34,207 nt of DNA from the NCBI GenBank assembly GCA_036397035.1, contig DASWJS010000004.1:1-34207 (forward strand). Direction: 5' to 3'. The DNA comes from DASWJS01 sp036397035. GTDB lineage: Bacteria; Actinomycetota; AC-67. The notes under the pieces were generated by a model. That model was given only the letters and a program-made list of their open reading frames with translations, was not told the origin of the DNA and did not search any database. This document shows positions 16,629 through 24,487 of this stretch, in pieces; position 1 is the first letter of the stretch; each line of letters starts with the position of its first letter. Both the position numbers and the translations under genes were made by a program.

Positions 16629-17412
16629 CGAGCTTCGCGACGCCTTCGCGCGCGGCCGCGCCGAGGGGCGGGCGCTCGTCATGCCGTTCTTCGTCTGCGG
16701 CTACCCCGACGACGAGACGTTCCTGGAGAGCGTGCGCGCGGCCGGGGAGGCCGGCGCCGACGTGCTGGAGCTGGGCATCCCGTTCAGCGACCCGATCATG
16801 GACGGCCCGGTCATCCAGGAGGCGGCCAACCGCGTGCTCGAACGGCACGTCCACACGGCCGGGATGATCGAGCTGATCGGCAAGGCGAAAGCGGCGTCGG
16901 GATGCGCGGTCGTCGCGATGACGTACTACAACATCGTCTTCCACTACGGCCTCGACGCGTTCGCGTCGGACCTCGCCGCGGCCGGCGCGGCGGGCGCGAT
17001 CCTTCCGGACCTCGTCGTCGAGGACGCCGGAGCGTGGCGAGCGGCGTGCGCGCGGGCGGGGCTCGCCCCGGTCTTCATCGCCGCGCAGACGTCGCCGCCG
17101 GATCGCCTGCGCGCGCTCGGGGAGGCGGGGGACGGGTTCGTCTACGCGGCGTCGCTGCTCGGCGTGACGGGCGAGCGGGCCGAGCTGAACGCCGGCGCGC
17201 GCGCGCTGGTCGAGCGGATCCGCGCGGCGACCGACCTGCCGGTCGCGGTCGGCATCGGCGTCTCGACGCCCGAGCACGCGCGTGACGTCGCCGCCTACGC
17301 CGACGGCGTGATCGTCGGCAGCGCGCTCGTGCGCCTGGTGGGCGAGGCGGCCGATGCGCCCGAAGCCGTGCGCGCGTTCGTCGGTTCGCTTCGGGACGCC
17401 GTCGCCCGCTAG
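16621..17412 (+). CDS. trpA: Tryptophan synthase alpha chain TrpA
   Basis: 263 residues from the GTG at 16621, which overlaps the trpB stop by 8 nt; the ATG at 16573 lies inside trpB and is unlikely. It cleaves indole-3-glycerol phosphate to indole, channelled to TrpB. Catalytic residues are in ELGIPFSDPIMDGPVIQ (Glu50, Asp61). The loop MTYYNIVFHYG, the phosphate-binding AASLLGVTGER and VAVGIGVSTPEHA are typical. The stop lies 6 nt from the convergent GH15 gene's stop. Confidence 0.97.
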   Translation: MPSELRDAFARGRAEGRALVMPFFVCGYPDDETFLESVRAAGEAGADVLELGIPFSDPIMDGPVIQEAANRVLERHVHTAGMIELIGKAKAASGCAVVAMTYYNIVFHYGLDAFASDLAAAGAAGAILPDLVVEDAGAWRAACARAGLAPVFIAAQTSPPDRLRALGEAGDGFVYAASLLGVTGERAELNAGARALVERIRAATDLPVAVGIGVSTPEHARDVAAYADGVIVGSALVRLVGEAADAPEAVRAFVGSLRDAVAR

Positions 17413-17418
17413 CCGCGC

Positions 17419-19290
17419 CTACGGGCGCGCCGATCGCAGCAAGCGGTCCAGCGCCAGCTCCGCGAAGTCCACGACGCCGGCGGGAATCTCGCGGCGTTCC
17501 GCAGCGCTCAGGTGGGCGCAGGAAAGGACCAGCGCCATGTGCGAGAACGCCTGCGGGAAGTTGCCGAGCGGCTCGCCGGTCGTCGTGTCGACCTCCTCGG
17601 CGAAGAGGCCGACGTCGTTGGCGAGCCCGAGCAGCCGGTCGAGCAGCGCGCGCGCCTCGTCGAGCCGGCCCATGTGCGTGAGGCAGTCCAGCAGCCAGAA
17701 GGAGCAGAGCAGGAACGCGCCCTCGCCCCCGGCCAGGCCGTCGGGCGACAGGTAGCGGTGGACGAGCCCGTCACGCTCCAGCGAGCGCCGCACGACCTCC
17801 ACCGTCTCGGCGACGATCGGGTCGTCCGGCGCCAGGAACCCGATCGCCGGGGCGAGCAGGGTCGAGGCGTCGGCCACGGCGTGTCCGGCGGCTTGCTGGA
17901 ACCAGCCGTGCGGGGCGCTCTGCTCGATGAGGTACTCGCGCAGGCGGTCTCGTTCCTGCGCCCAGCGCCCGGCGTCGCCCGGCAAGCCGCGCGCCCGCGC
18001 GATCGCGACGGCGCGGTCCAGCGCGAGCCAGCAGTTCAGCTTGGAGTGCGTGAAGTGCCGTGCCTCGTCGCGCATCTCCCAGATGCCCTGGTCGGGTTCC
18101 TGCCATCGCTCGCACACGATGTCGGCGAGGCCCGACAGGAAGAGCCAGTTGTCCGGCGTCAGCTCGCCCTCGGCCTTCCCGTACAGGTACGCGGCCTCCA
18201 GGATCTGACCGTAGGCGTCGAGCTGCATCTGCTTCACCGCGCCGTTGCCGATGCGCACCGGGCGGGAGTCCCGGTGCCCGCGCAAGTGGTCCAGCTCGAC
18301 TTCCGGCAGCCGCCGCTCGCCGCAGACGGTGTACATGATCTGCAGGTCTTCGGGGTGGCCGGCGCCGGTCCGCTCGAGCCAGAACTTGAAGTCGTCCGCC
18401 TCCGCGCGCAGCCCCAGGACGAACAGCGACGTGAGCGTGAGCGTCGCGTCGCGAATCCAGGTGTAGCGGTAGTCCCAGTTGCGTCCGCCTCCGGGGTCCT
18501 CGGGAAGGGACGTCGTCGGCGCCGCGACGATGGCGCCGCTGGGCGCGTAGGTCATCGCCTTGAGCGCCAGGGCCGAGCGGCGGACGATCTCGGGCCGCAG
18601 CCCGTCGTAGCGGCAGCAGCCGATCCAGTCCCGCCAGAAGCCGATCGTCGCCTCCAGGCGGCGGGCGCCCTCGGCGGCGTGCCCGGCGGGATCCAGCGTT
18701 TGGATCTTCGGCTCGTAGGACGGCCGCCAGGTCGCGTCGATCCACGCCTCCTCGCCCGCGCGCAGCGTCCAGGTCGCGAGCACCGCCTCGCGGCTCACCT
18801 CCAGCGGGTGCGTCGCATGGACGTAGAGCGCGTCGCCGCCGCCGACGATCTCGGCCGTGCACGGTCCGGTCTGGCGGAAGCGCGGGACGAACATGCCGTA
18901 CTCGAAGCGCGGCGCAAGCCGCACGCTCGCGACCACGGCGCCGTCCGTGCAGCGCGCGCGCCGCAGGATCGAGTGGTGCGCGTGCATGTCGCGCGGCACC
19001 AAGGGATCGGTTCGCTCGACGGGCATGCAGTCGAGAACCTCGAGCGTGCCGGAGGGCGTGGCGAAGGTCGTCGCGAGGACGTTGGTGTCCTCGAGGTAGG
19101 CGCGCGAGCCGCCGGTCGCCTGGCGCGCGTTCAGCGTGAACGAGCCGCCTCGATCCTCGTCGAGGATCGCGCAGAACGATGCGGGGGCGTCGAAGCGCGG
19201 GAAGCACGCCCAGTCGATCGCGCCGTCCCGCCCGACGAGCGCCGCGGAGTGACAGTCGCCGATCAGCGCGTAGTCCCCGATGCGGTTCAT
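17419..19290 (-). CDS. Glycoside hydrolase family 15 protein (glucoamylase or trehalase type)
   Basis: 623 residues, cytoplasmic (no signal peptide). The N-terminal MNRIGDYALIGDCHSAALVG and IDWACFPRFDAPASFCAIL form the beta-sandwich typical of bacterial GH15-like proteins. The (alpha/alpha)6 catalytic part has GGGRNWDYRYTWIRDATLTL, DQGIWEMRDEARHFTHSK with the first acidic residue, and DVGLFAEEVDTTTGEPLGNF with the second, then PQAFSHMALVLS. Relatives in mycobacteria hydrolyse trehalose; others act on maltose-type sugars, so the substrate is not settled. The ATG at 19290 lies 7 nt after a minus-strand TATAGA, so the transcript is probably leaderless. Confidence 0.88.
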   Translation of the reverse strand: MNRIGDYALIGDCHSAALVGRDGAIDWACFPRFDAPASFCAILDEDRGGSFTLNARQATGGSRAYLEDTNVLATTFATPSGTLEVLDCMPVERTDPLVPRDMHAHHSILRRARCTDGAVVASVRLAPRFEYGMFVPRFRQTGPCTAEIVGGGDALYVHATHPLEVSREAVLATWTLRAGEEAWIDATWRPSYEPKIQTLDPAGHAAEGARRLEATIGFWRDWIGCCRYDGLRPEIVRRSALALKAMTYAPSGAIVAAPTTSLPEDPGGGRNWDYRYTWIRDATLTLTSLFVLGLRAEADDFKFWLERTGAGHPEDLQIMYTVCGERRLPEVELDHLRGHRDSRPVRIGNGAVKQMQLDAYGQILEAAYLYGKAEGELTPDNWLFLSGLADIVCERWQEPDQGIWEMRDEARHFTHSKLNCWLALDRAVAIARARGLPGDAGRWAQERDRLREYLIEQSAPHGWFQQAAGHAVADASTLLAPAIGFLAPDDPIVAETVEVVRRSLERDGLVHRYLSPDGLAGGEGAFLLCSFWLLDCLTHMGRLDEARALLDRLLGLANDVGLFAEEVDTTTGEPLGNFPQAFSHMALVLSCAHLSAAERREIPAGVVDFAELALDRLLRSARP

Positions 19291-19297
19291 CGCCCCG

Positions 19298-19305
19298 TCT
19301 ATACT
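19298..19305. promoter_or_regulatory. Overlapping divergent -10 boxes for tRNA-Leu (+) and GH15 gene (-)
   Basis: The octamer TCTATACT reads TATACT on the plus strand (19300-19305), 9 nt before the tRNA, and TATAGA on the minus strand (19303-19298), 7 nt before the GH15 ATG. The four central bases are shared, so the two RNA polymerases should exclude each other. Confidence 0.5.
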
Positions 19306-19314
19306 CGATCACGA

Positions 19315-19398
19315 GCCGGGGTGGTGAAATTGGCATACACGATGGACTCAAAATCCATTGCCCGCAAGGGCGTGCGGGTTCAAGTCCCGCCCCCGGCA
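19315..19398 (+). tRNA. tRNA-Leu (anticodon CAA)
   Basis: 84-nt class II tRNA. Acceptor stem GCCGGGG / CCCCGGC with discriminator A. D stem GTG/CAC. Anticodon stem ATGGA / TCCAT with loop CTCAAAA, so the anticodon is CAA (19349-19351), reading UUG. The long variable arm is GCCC-GCAA-GGGC. T arm GCGGG-TTCAAGT-CCCGC. The CCA end is not encoded (ACCG follows). It points towards the 3' end of the minus-strand kinase-like gene 5 nt away. Confidence 0.95.
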
Positions 19399-19402
19399 CC
19401 GG

Positions 19403-21604
19403 CTAGGACACGCGTGCGAAGTCGGCCGGCGCGCGAAGCGTGACCTCGAACGTCGAGGACCCGCCGTTCGGCTCGACGCTGAGGTCGGCGCCGATGGCGG
19501 AAGCCAGTTGCCGTGCGACGTAGATGCCGATGCCGTCGGGAGCGGGCGCCGGATGAATCCCGGCGGCCACGCCCTTGCGCCTTCGCTTCGCCGGCGCGCC
19601 GCCCAGCGAGATGCGCACGGCGCCCGGGACGCTCGTGACCGCGACGTGGAGCGGACGGTTGGCGGGGGAGGCGTGCATCGCGTTTTCGAGCAGGTTCGCC
19701 AGGATGCGCGCGAGCCAGCCCTCGTCTCCGATCGCAAGGTGCGGCTTCGACCCGGGCGTGAATCGGATCTCGCGCCCCGACTCGGCCTGCACGTCGGCGA
19801 CCAGCCGGCTCACGACCGCGCGCACGTCCAGCTCGTGGTCGCGCAGGTCGATCACGCTCTCCTCGATCCTGCTCAGCTCCTGAAGGTTCCCGATGAGCTG
19901 CTCGAGCGTCGCCGCCTGCTCCAGGATCGCGTCCGCGGCCTCCTCGCGGATCGCGGGCGCGAGCCGGTCGCCCACCTGCCGAAGCGTGGCGGCCCATCCC
20001 TTCACCGGCGTGAGCGGCGCTCGAAGCTCCTGGGCGAGCGTCGCGACGAACTCCGCCTTGATGCGCTCGAGCGTGTGCTGGCGCGTGGTGTCGCGGGCGG
20101 TCACGATCAGCCGGTCGTCCTCGCCGGAGGCGTGGATGCGCGCGAAGCTGCAGGACAGCCACTTCTGCTCTCCCGGCCGCGTCGTGATCCGCAGCTCCGT
20201 TGGCAGCGTCTCCGTCGCGGCGGTGAGGTCGGCGCGCTCGCCGCTCGCGGTGCGAAGGTCGAGCGCCGCGATGCCGGCGGCCGCGATCTCGCCCGCGAGG
20301 TGGCCGCTGATCTCCTCCATGGCGGGGTTCCACGCGCGCACCGCGCCCGCCGCGTCGATCGTGAAGATGCCGTCGGGCGCGTTGTCGACCAGCTCGGTGA
20401 GGCCCTGTCGTTCGGCGAGCCGCGCCTCGCCCGTCCGCGCGCGCTCGACGGCAGCGGCGACCGGCGCGGCGAACGATTCGAGCAGCGCCAGATCTCGCCG
20501 GTCGAAGCCCTCGAGCCGTGAGAACGCGATCAAGACGCCGAGCACCCCGTCGCGAGCGCGCACCGGCGCGGACGCGCACGTGCGCCAGCCTTCCGCGGCC
20601 AGCATCCGGCCCAAGTCCTCGCGCGGACCGGACCCGATCAGGGCGGGACCGGAGGACACGAGCAACGCGTCGGCGAGGCTCGCGATCTCGGCGACGTCGG
20701 CTCGATCGTAGCCGCCCGGCAGCGGGCCGAGCCGGTGCCGGACGCGGCTGCCGTCTTCGATCAGCACCAGGTCGACGACGTCGCAGTCCAGCGCCTCGCG
20801 GATGACGGCGAGCGCGCGCGGGATAGCGCGCGCGAGGTCGGCGGTGGAAGCGAGCGCGTCGTGCACGGCGATGCGCCGGCGGAGCAGGTCGCGCTCCACC
20901 GCCGCCTCCGCCTGGCTTCGCGTCGCCCAGTGCAGCACGAGCAGCGTGACGGCGAAGGGCACGACCGCGAGCGTCCAGGTCTGCACCGCGCCGGCCAGGA
21001 GCAGACCGAAGCTCGTGTTCAGCGCCCATCCGGCGACGAACGAAGGCGCCGAGAGCGCTTCGGACGGCACGTCGTCGCGCGCGCGGGTGTGGACGGAGAC
21101 GCCCGAGCCGAGCTCCTTCATGACCACGAGCAGCGTCAGCGCCGCGGTCAGCGCGGCGACGTTGCGGATGCCGAGCGCCTCTCCCGCGCGCAGCGCCTGG
21201 AACAGGATCGCGGCGAGTCCCGCGGCGAGCGTCCAGCGCGCCGCGTTGATCGAGGTCCGCCGGCGCCCGCGCGCGCCGAGCGCGCCGGCGACGAGCTGGC
21301 CGGCGAGCGCGATGGCGATGACGGCGATGACCGGGTAGGCGAGGATCGCGGGCGCGAGGATCGCGCCGCCGAGGCTGACCGCGACCACTTCGCTTCGGTA
21401 GGCGATGCGAACGGCGGCCAGCTCGCCGGCGACGAACAGGGCGAGCAGGATGCCCGCCTCGATCAACTGGGACGTCGTCGGCGCGGGGGCCACCGGGAGG
21501 AGCACCGAGGCGCCGGCGACGGCGGCGGCCAGGAACCCCACGATGGGGATGGAGCGGTCGGCCGGCCCGAGCGGGCGATGGGTGTCGCCGGTGCGGTGGT
21601 CCAT
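19403..21604 (-). CDS. Membrane histidine-kinase-like protein with GAF and PAS domains, degenerate catalytic motifs
   Basis: 733 residues from the ATG at 21604. Residues ~20-210 hold about seven hydrophobic helices (a MASE-like sensor). A GAF domain (~230-390, with DVVDLVLIEDGSRVRHRLG) and a PAS domain (~405-510, ELVDNAPDGIFTIDAAG) follow. The dimerisation helix reads AEFVATLAQELRAPLTPVKG: the phospho-acceptor His of the SHELRTPL motif is Gln525 (CAG at 20030-20032). The ATPase domain keeps an N box (ILANLLENAMHASP), but the G1 Asp-X-Gly is missing (RISLGGAPAKRR) and only a G2-like DGIGIYVARQLA remains. Autophosphorylation in the usual way is therefore unlikely. A leadered promoter (TATGGA, 21643-21638) is possible. 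It is divergent from the acyl-CoA dehydrogenase; the 144-nt gap holds only promoters. Confidence 0.82.
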   Translation of the reverse strand: MDHRTGDTHRPLGPADRSIPIVGFLAAAVAGASVLLPVAPAPTTSQLIEAGILLALFVAGELAAVRIAYRSEVVAVSLGGAILAPAILAYPVIAVIAIALAGQLVAGALGARGRRRTSINAARWTLAAGLAAILFQALRAGEALGIRNVAALTAALTLLVVMKELGSGVSVHTRARDDVPSEALSAPSFVAGWALNTSFGLLLAGAVQTWTLAVVPFAVTLLVLHWATRSQAEAAVERDLLRRRIAVHDALASTADLARAIPRALAVIREALDCDVVDLVLIEDGSRVRHRLGPLPGGYDRADVAEIASLADALLVSSGPALIGSGPREDLGRMLAAEGWRTCASAPVRARDGVLGVLIAFSRLEGFDRRDLALLESFAAPVAAAVERARTGEARLAERQGLTELVDNAPDGIFTIDAAGAVRAWNPAMEEISGHLAGEIAAAGIAALDLRTASGERADLTAATETLPTELRITTRPGEQKWLSCSFARIHASGEDDRLIVTARDTTRQHTLERIKAEFVATLAQELRAPLTPVKGWAATLRQVGDRLAPAIREEAADAILEQAATLEQLIGNLQELSRIEESVIDLRDHELDVRAVVSRLVADVQAESGREIRFTPGSKPHLAIGDEGWLARILANLLENAMHASPANRPLHVAVTSVPGAVRISLGGAPAKRRRKGVAAGIHPAPAPDGIGIYVARQLASAIGADLSVEPNGGSSTFEVTLRAPADFARVS

Positions 21605-21734
21605 GCTCTGGAAGCCTCGGAAGAAGGTCCCGGTCGCTCCATAGCACGCTCGTGCCATCTCCCGGGCGGGCGCGCGCGCCGCGCCGTAGTCATTCGGAGC
21701 AGCCGGCGTCCTGGTGCGTGGAACGCGGCGCCGG

Positions 21735-21740
21735 TAATGT
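21735..21740 (+). promoter_or_regulatory. -10 box for a leaderless acyl-CoA dehydrogenase transcript
   Basis: TAATGT, 8 nt before the ATG at 21749. The ATG at 21737 lies inside this box, which argues against using it as the start. Confidence 0.45.
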
Positions 21741-21748
21741 CCTCGCTC

Positions 21749-23386
21749 ATGGACCCGTTCCTGCAAGACCCGCCACGCGCGCCGAACCGCTTCAGGGGCG
21801 ACCCGACGCTCCGGCGCAGCCTCGAGCGCGTGCTGGAGCCCGGCGCCTTCGAGGAGGCGACGAAGGCGCTCGACGAGGCGGGCGAGCTGGCGACGACGGA
21901 GTGGCCGGCGATGGCGCGGGTCGCCGAGTCGAACCCGCCGCGGCTCGTGCCGTTCGACGCATGGGGCCGGCGCGTGGACCGCATCGACGTCGACCCGGCG
22001 TGGACGGCGCTCGTCGCCGAAGGCCAGCGGATCGGGCTGACCGCGGTTCCCTATGAGGACGCGTTCGGCAACGGCGCCCGTGTCGTGCACGCGGCGCTGC
22101 TCAGCCTCTTCGGTCCGGTATCGGCCACCGCCGATTGCCCGCTGGCGATGACCGACGCGGCCGTGCGCGTGCTGATCGACACGCCCGGCGCGCCGGGCCA
22201 GTACGCGCCGCGCCTTACGGCACGCATCGACGGCTGGACGAGCGGGCAGTGGATGACAGAGAAGGAGGGCGGCTCGGACGTCGGACGCACGGGGACCGTC
22301 GCGCGAGCAGAGCCCGACGGGTCCTGGATCCTGCGGGGAACCAAGTGGTTCACCTCGGCGACGACGGCCGACATGGCCCTGGCGCTCGCGCGTGCCGAGG
22401 GCGCGCCGGCCGGGAGCCGCGGCCTGTCGCTGTTCCTGCTCGAGCTGCGGCGACCGGACGGCGGTTGGAACGGCATTACCGTGCGCCGGCTCAAGGACAA
22501 GATGGGAACGAAGGCGCTGCCGACTGCGGAGCTGGACCTCGACGGCACGGTCGCGACGATGATCGGCGAGCCCGGCCGCGGCGTGCCGACCATCGCGCCG
22601 ATGCTGAACGTCACCAGGATGCACGCTGCGTTCGCTTCGCTCGGCGGCATCGGCCACGGGCTCGCGCTCGCCCGGGACTACGCGAGCAAGCGCGAGGCGT
22701 TCGGGCGGCCGCTGCGCGAGCTGCCGGTGCACCGCGCGTGGATGGCGCGCATCGCCGCCGAGTACGAGGCGCTGAGCGCGCTGTCCTTCCGCGCCGCCGA
22801 GCTGGCCGGCGCGGTCGAACGCGGCGGTGGCGATCCCGCGCTCACGCGCGTGGTCGTGCCCCTGACCAAGATGGCGGTGTCGCGACGCGCGGTGTGGGCG
22901 ACCAGCAACCTGATCGAGTCCTTCGGCGGGGCCGGCTACGTCGAAGACACCGGCTTGCCGCGCCTGCTGCGCGACACCCACGTCAACTGCATCTGGGAGG
23001 GCACGACGTCGGTGATGGCGCTCGACGTGCTCCGCGCGCTCGGTGCGGCGGGGGCCGCGGGCGCGTTCCTCGACGACGTCGAGGCCCGCGCGCGCTCAAC
23101 CGGCCACCCCGCGCTCACCGAGCCGTCGCGCGCGGTTCTCGCCGCGCGCGATGAGCTGGCCGCGCTGCTGGCCGAGCCCGTCGAGCAGAACGCGCGGCGG
23201 ATCGCCTGGGGCATGGCGCGCACGTATCAGGCCGCGCTGCTGTGCGAGGCCGCGGGCTGGGCGCTCGGGCGAGGCGAGCGCGCGCCCGCGATCGCGGCTC
23301 GCATGATGACGGCCGAGCCGCTCGTCGAGGGTCCGCTGCCGGCGGACGACGACCTGGGCGCGCTCGCGTTCGGCGATGGATCCTGA
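21749..23386 (+). CDS. Acyl-CoA dehydrogenase, AidB-like
   Basis: 545 residues. FAD-dependent dehydrogenase fold with an N-terminal extension as in AidB and related long acyl-CoA dehydrogenases. Motifs: GQWMTEKEGGSDVGRT (flavin and substrate binding), GTKWFTSATTADMALALAR, VRRLKDKMGTKALPTAEL, YASKREAFGRPLRELPVHR and the C-terminal SFGGAGYVEDTGLPRLLRD, then IWEGTTSVMALDVLRA, which supplies the catalytic region. AidB of E. coli is linked to alkylation damage, but most homologues oxidise acyl-CoA esters; the substrate is open. The start at 21749 is chosen for the -10 spacing. The stop overlaps the next gene by 11 nt, so a small coiled-coil protein is co-translated. Confidence 0.88.
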   Translation: MDPFLQDPPRAPNRFRGDPTLRRSLERVLEPGAFEEATKALDEAGELATTEWPAMARVAESNPPRLVPFDAWGRRVDRIDVDPAWTALVAEGQRIGLTAVPYEDAFGNGARVVHAALLSLFGPVSATADCPLAMTDAAVRVLIDTPGAPGQYAPRLTARIDGWTSGQWMTEKEGGSDVGRTGTVARAEPDGSWILRGTKWFTSATTADMALALARAEGAPAGSRGLSLFLLELRRPDGGWNGITVRRLKDKMGTKALPTAELDLDGTVATMIGEPGRGVPTIAPMLNVTRMHAAFASLGGIGHGLALARDYASKREAFGRPLRELPVHRAWMARIAAEYEALSALSFRAAELAGAVERGGGDPALTRVVVPLTKMAVSRRAVWATSNLIESFGGAGYVEDTGLPRLLRDTHVNCIWEGTTSVMALDVLRALGAAGAAGAFLDDVEARARSTGHPALTEPSRAVLAARDELAALLAEPVEQNARRIAWGMARTYQAALLCEAAGWALGRGERAPAIAARMMTAEPLVEGPLPADDDLGALAFGDGS

Positions 23387-23666
23387 GCGGCGACTCACCG
23401 AGCTGAACGAGGAAGGCGCGCGCGTCCGGACGGAGATCCGCGTCCTGGAAGAGCAAGTGCTGTTCCAGACCGACGTGGCCGAAGACGCCCGCATCCGGGC
23501 CGTGGTCAGCGGGACCCCGCTGGCGGACCGCGAGAGCCGGGAGGCCGCGGAGGACCTGGCGCGCATGCAGCGGAGCCTCGCCGATGCGCGCGAGCGCGCC
23601 GCCGCCATCGCGCGGGAGCAGGACGAGCTGCTCGACCGGATCGCAGCCCGGAACCGCAATGGCTGA
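23376..23666 (+). CDS. Small coiled-coil protein, unknown function
   Basis: 96 residues, with the ATG inside the end of the acyl-CoA dehydrogenase gene. The sequence is two long charged helices (RRLTELNEEGARVRTEIRVLEEQ and RESREAAEDLARMQRSLADARE) with heptad-like spacing, joined by a turn at SGTPLAD. It has no signal peptide or membrane helix. Similar short coiled-coil genes precede the ANTAR regulator and polA in some actinobacteria, but I do not recognise a named family. Confidence 0.72.
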   Translation: MDPERRLTELNEEGARVRTEIRVLEEQVLFQTDVAEDARIRAVVSGTPLADRESREAAEDLARMQRSLADARERAAAIAREQDELLDRIAARNRNG

Positions 23667-23692
23667 CCCCCCGGCTTGATCCCGGCTACTAT
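23663..23692 (+). promoter_or_regulatory. Promoter for a leaderless ANTAR regulator transcript
   Basis: CTGACC at 23663-23668, an 18-nt spacer and TACTAT at 23687-23692, with the ATG 9 nt further on and no SD sequence. Confidence 0.5.
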
Positions 23693-23701
23693 CCCTGCTT
23701 C

Positions 23702-24289
23702 ATGTCCAGCAGGAGCGAACGTCCGCGCGTCCTCATCGCCGAGGACGACGCCATCATTCGCCTGGACCTCAAGGAGATGCTCGAGGAGGAGTCCTACGAG
23801 GTCCTGGAGGCCGCCGACGGCGAGAAGGCCGTCGACCTCGCGCGCGCGGGCAGGCCCGAGGTCGTCATCGTGGACATCAAGATGCCGGTGATGGACGGCT
23901 TGAGCGCCGCCAAGCGCATCACGGAGGAGCGGATCGCCCCCGTCGTCGTCCTGACGGCGTTCCCGCAGCGCGAGTTGGTGCAGCGCGCGACCGAGGTCGG
24001 GGCGATGGCCTACCTCGTGAAGCCTTTCCAGAAGAAGGACTTGCTCCCGGCGATCGAGATCGCGAAGGGCCGCTATCAGCAGCTCGAAACGCTGACCTCC
24101 GAGGTGGGCGACCTGGCCGAGCGGCTCGAGGTCCGGACCCTCGTCGAGCGTGCGAAGGGCGAGCTGATGGACAAGGCCGGGATGAGCGAGGCCGACGCCT
24201 TCCGCTTCATCCAGCGAGGCGCGATGGAGCGCCGGCTCACCCTCAAGGCCATGGCGGAGGCCGTCCTCGCGGGCGACCTGCAGGGTTGA
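23702..24289 (+). CDS. pdtaR: Response regulator with ANTAR RNA-binding domain (PdtaR-like)
   Basis: 195 residues. Receiver domain: acidic pocket Asp15/Asp16 (IAEDDAIIR), phospho-acceptor Asp58 (IVDIKMPVMDG), Thr85 (VVLTAF) and Lys107 (LVKPF), all intact. The C-terminal ANTAR domain (about residues 125-190) has LVERAKGELMDKAGMSEADAFRFIQ and LKAMAEAVLAG. ANTAR proteins bind paired hairpins in nascent RNA and prevent termination. The M. tuberculosis homologue PdtaR sits in the same place, upstream of polA, and is phosphorylated by the kinase PdtaS. No PdtaS-like HisKA_2 kinase is in the window; the nearest kinase-like gene (19403-21604) is degenerate. Confidence 0.93.
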   Translation: MSSRSERPRVLIAEDDAIIRLDLKEMLEEESYEVLEAADGEKAVDLARAGRPEVVIVDIKMPVMDGLSAAKRITEERIAPVVVLTAFPQRELVQRATEVGAMAYLVKPFQKKDLLPAIEIAKGRYQQLETLTSEVGDLAERLEVRTLVERAKGELMDKAGMSEADAFRFIQRGAMERRLTLKAMAEAVLAGDLQG

Positions 24290-24290
24290 G

Positions 24291-24308
24291 CGCGCCGCGT
24301 GCGGCGCG
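24291..24308. repeat. Perfect GC inverted repeat after the ANTAR regulator
   Basis: CGCGCCGC GT GCGGCGCG, 8 bp with a 2-nt centre (or 6 bp with a 6-nt loop), starting 1 nt after the regulator stop. It could end the regulator transcript on the plus strand or the candidate RNA on the minus strand, but neither side has a T-run. Confidence 0.45.
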
Positions 24309-24343
24309 GAGCGCGGGAACGCAACGAACGGGAGCGCAACGAA

Positions 24344-24437
24344 GAGGCCCGACTCACCGAGGTAGCTCTCGCGCCTTCCCCAAACGCGAGTCTCCCTGCG
24401 GATCATCGGGCCTCGTCGATCCCGGCGAACCGGGAAC
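24344..24437 (-). ncRNA. Candidate structured non-coding RNA upstream of polA (unrecognised)
   Basis: On the minus strand the sequence after a promoter (24445-24474) begins with a CCCGG-TTCG-CCGGG hairpin (24434-24421). A rod-like element follows, closed by 9 bp of GAGGCCCGA / TCGGGCCTC (24414-24406 with 24352-24344). Inside come TGAT/TGAG, which would form tandem G-A pairs, then CCG-C-AGG with CCTCGG, a short mixed helix, and CTCGCG / CGCGAG (24390-24385 with 24373-24368) with an 11-nt G-rich loop. The G-A pairs and the TTCG loop make sense only on the minus strand. Two near-copies of CGTTGCGNTCCCG follow before the 24291-24308 hairpin, a possible 3' end. It does not match SRP RNA, RNase P, tmRNA or any riboswitch consensus I know. 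Confidence 0.4.
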
Positions 24438-24444
24438 GGGCGGG

Positions 24445-24474
24445 ACGTTAGCAACGTCCTCGCGGGCGCGTCAA
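24445..24474 (-). promoter_or_regulatory. Minus-strand promoter for the candidate RNA
   Basis: TTGACG (24474-24469), an 18-nt spacer and TAACGT (24450-24445) on the minus strand. The -10 box lies in a GGACGTT-AGC-AACGTCC palindrome (24443-24459). The region overlaps where the -35 of the plus-strand polA promoter would be. Confidence 0.45.
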
Positions 24475-24487
24475 ACCGGTGCCGGGC

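Noticed and set aside
21737..21748. ATG four codons upstream as the acyl-CoA dehydrogenase start
   Set aside because: It falls inside the TAATGT -10 box; ATG 21749 has the 8-nt spacing seen elsewhere.
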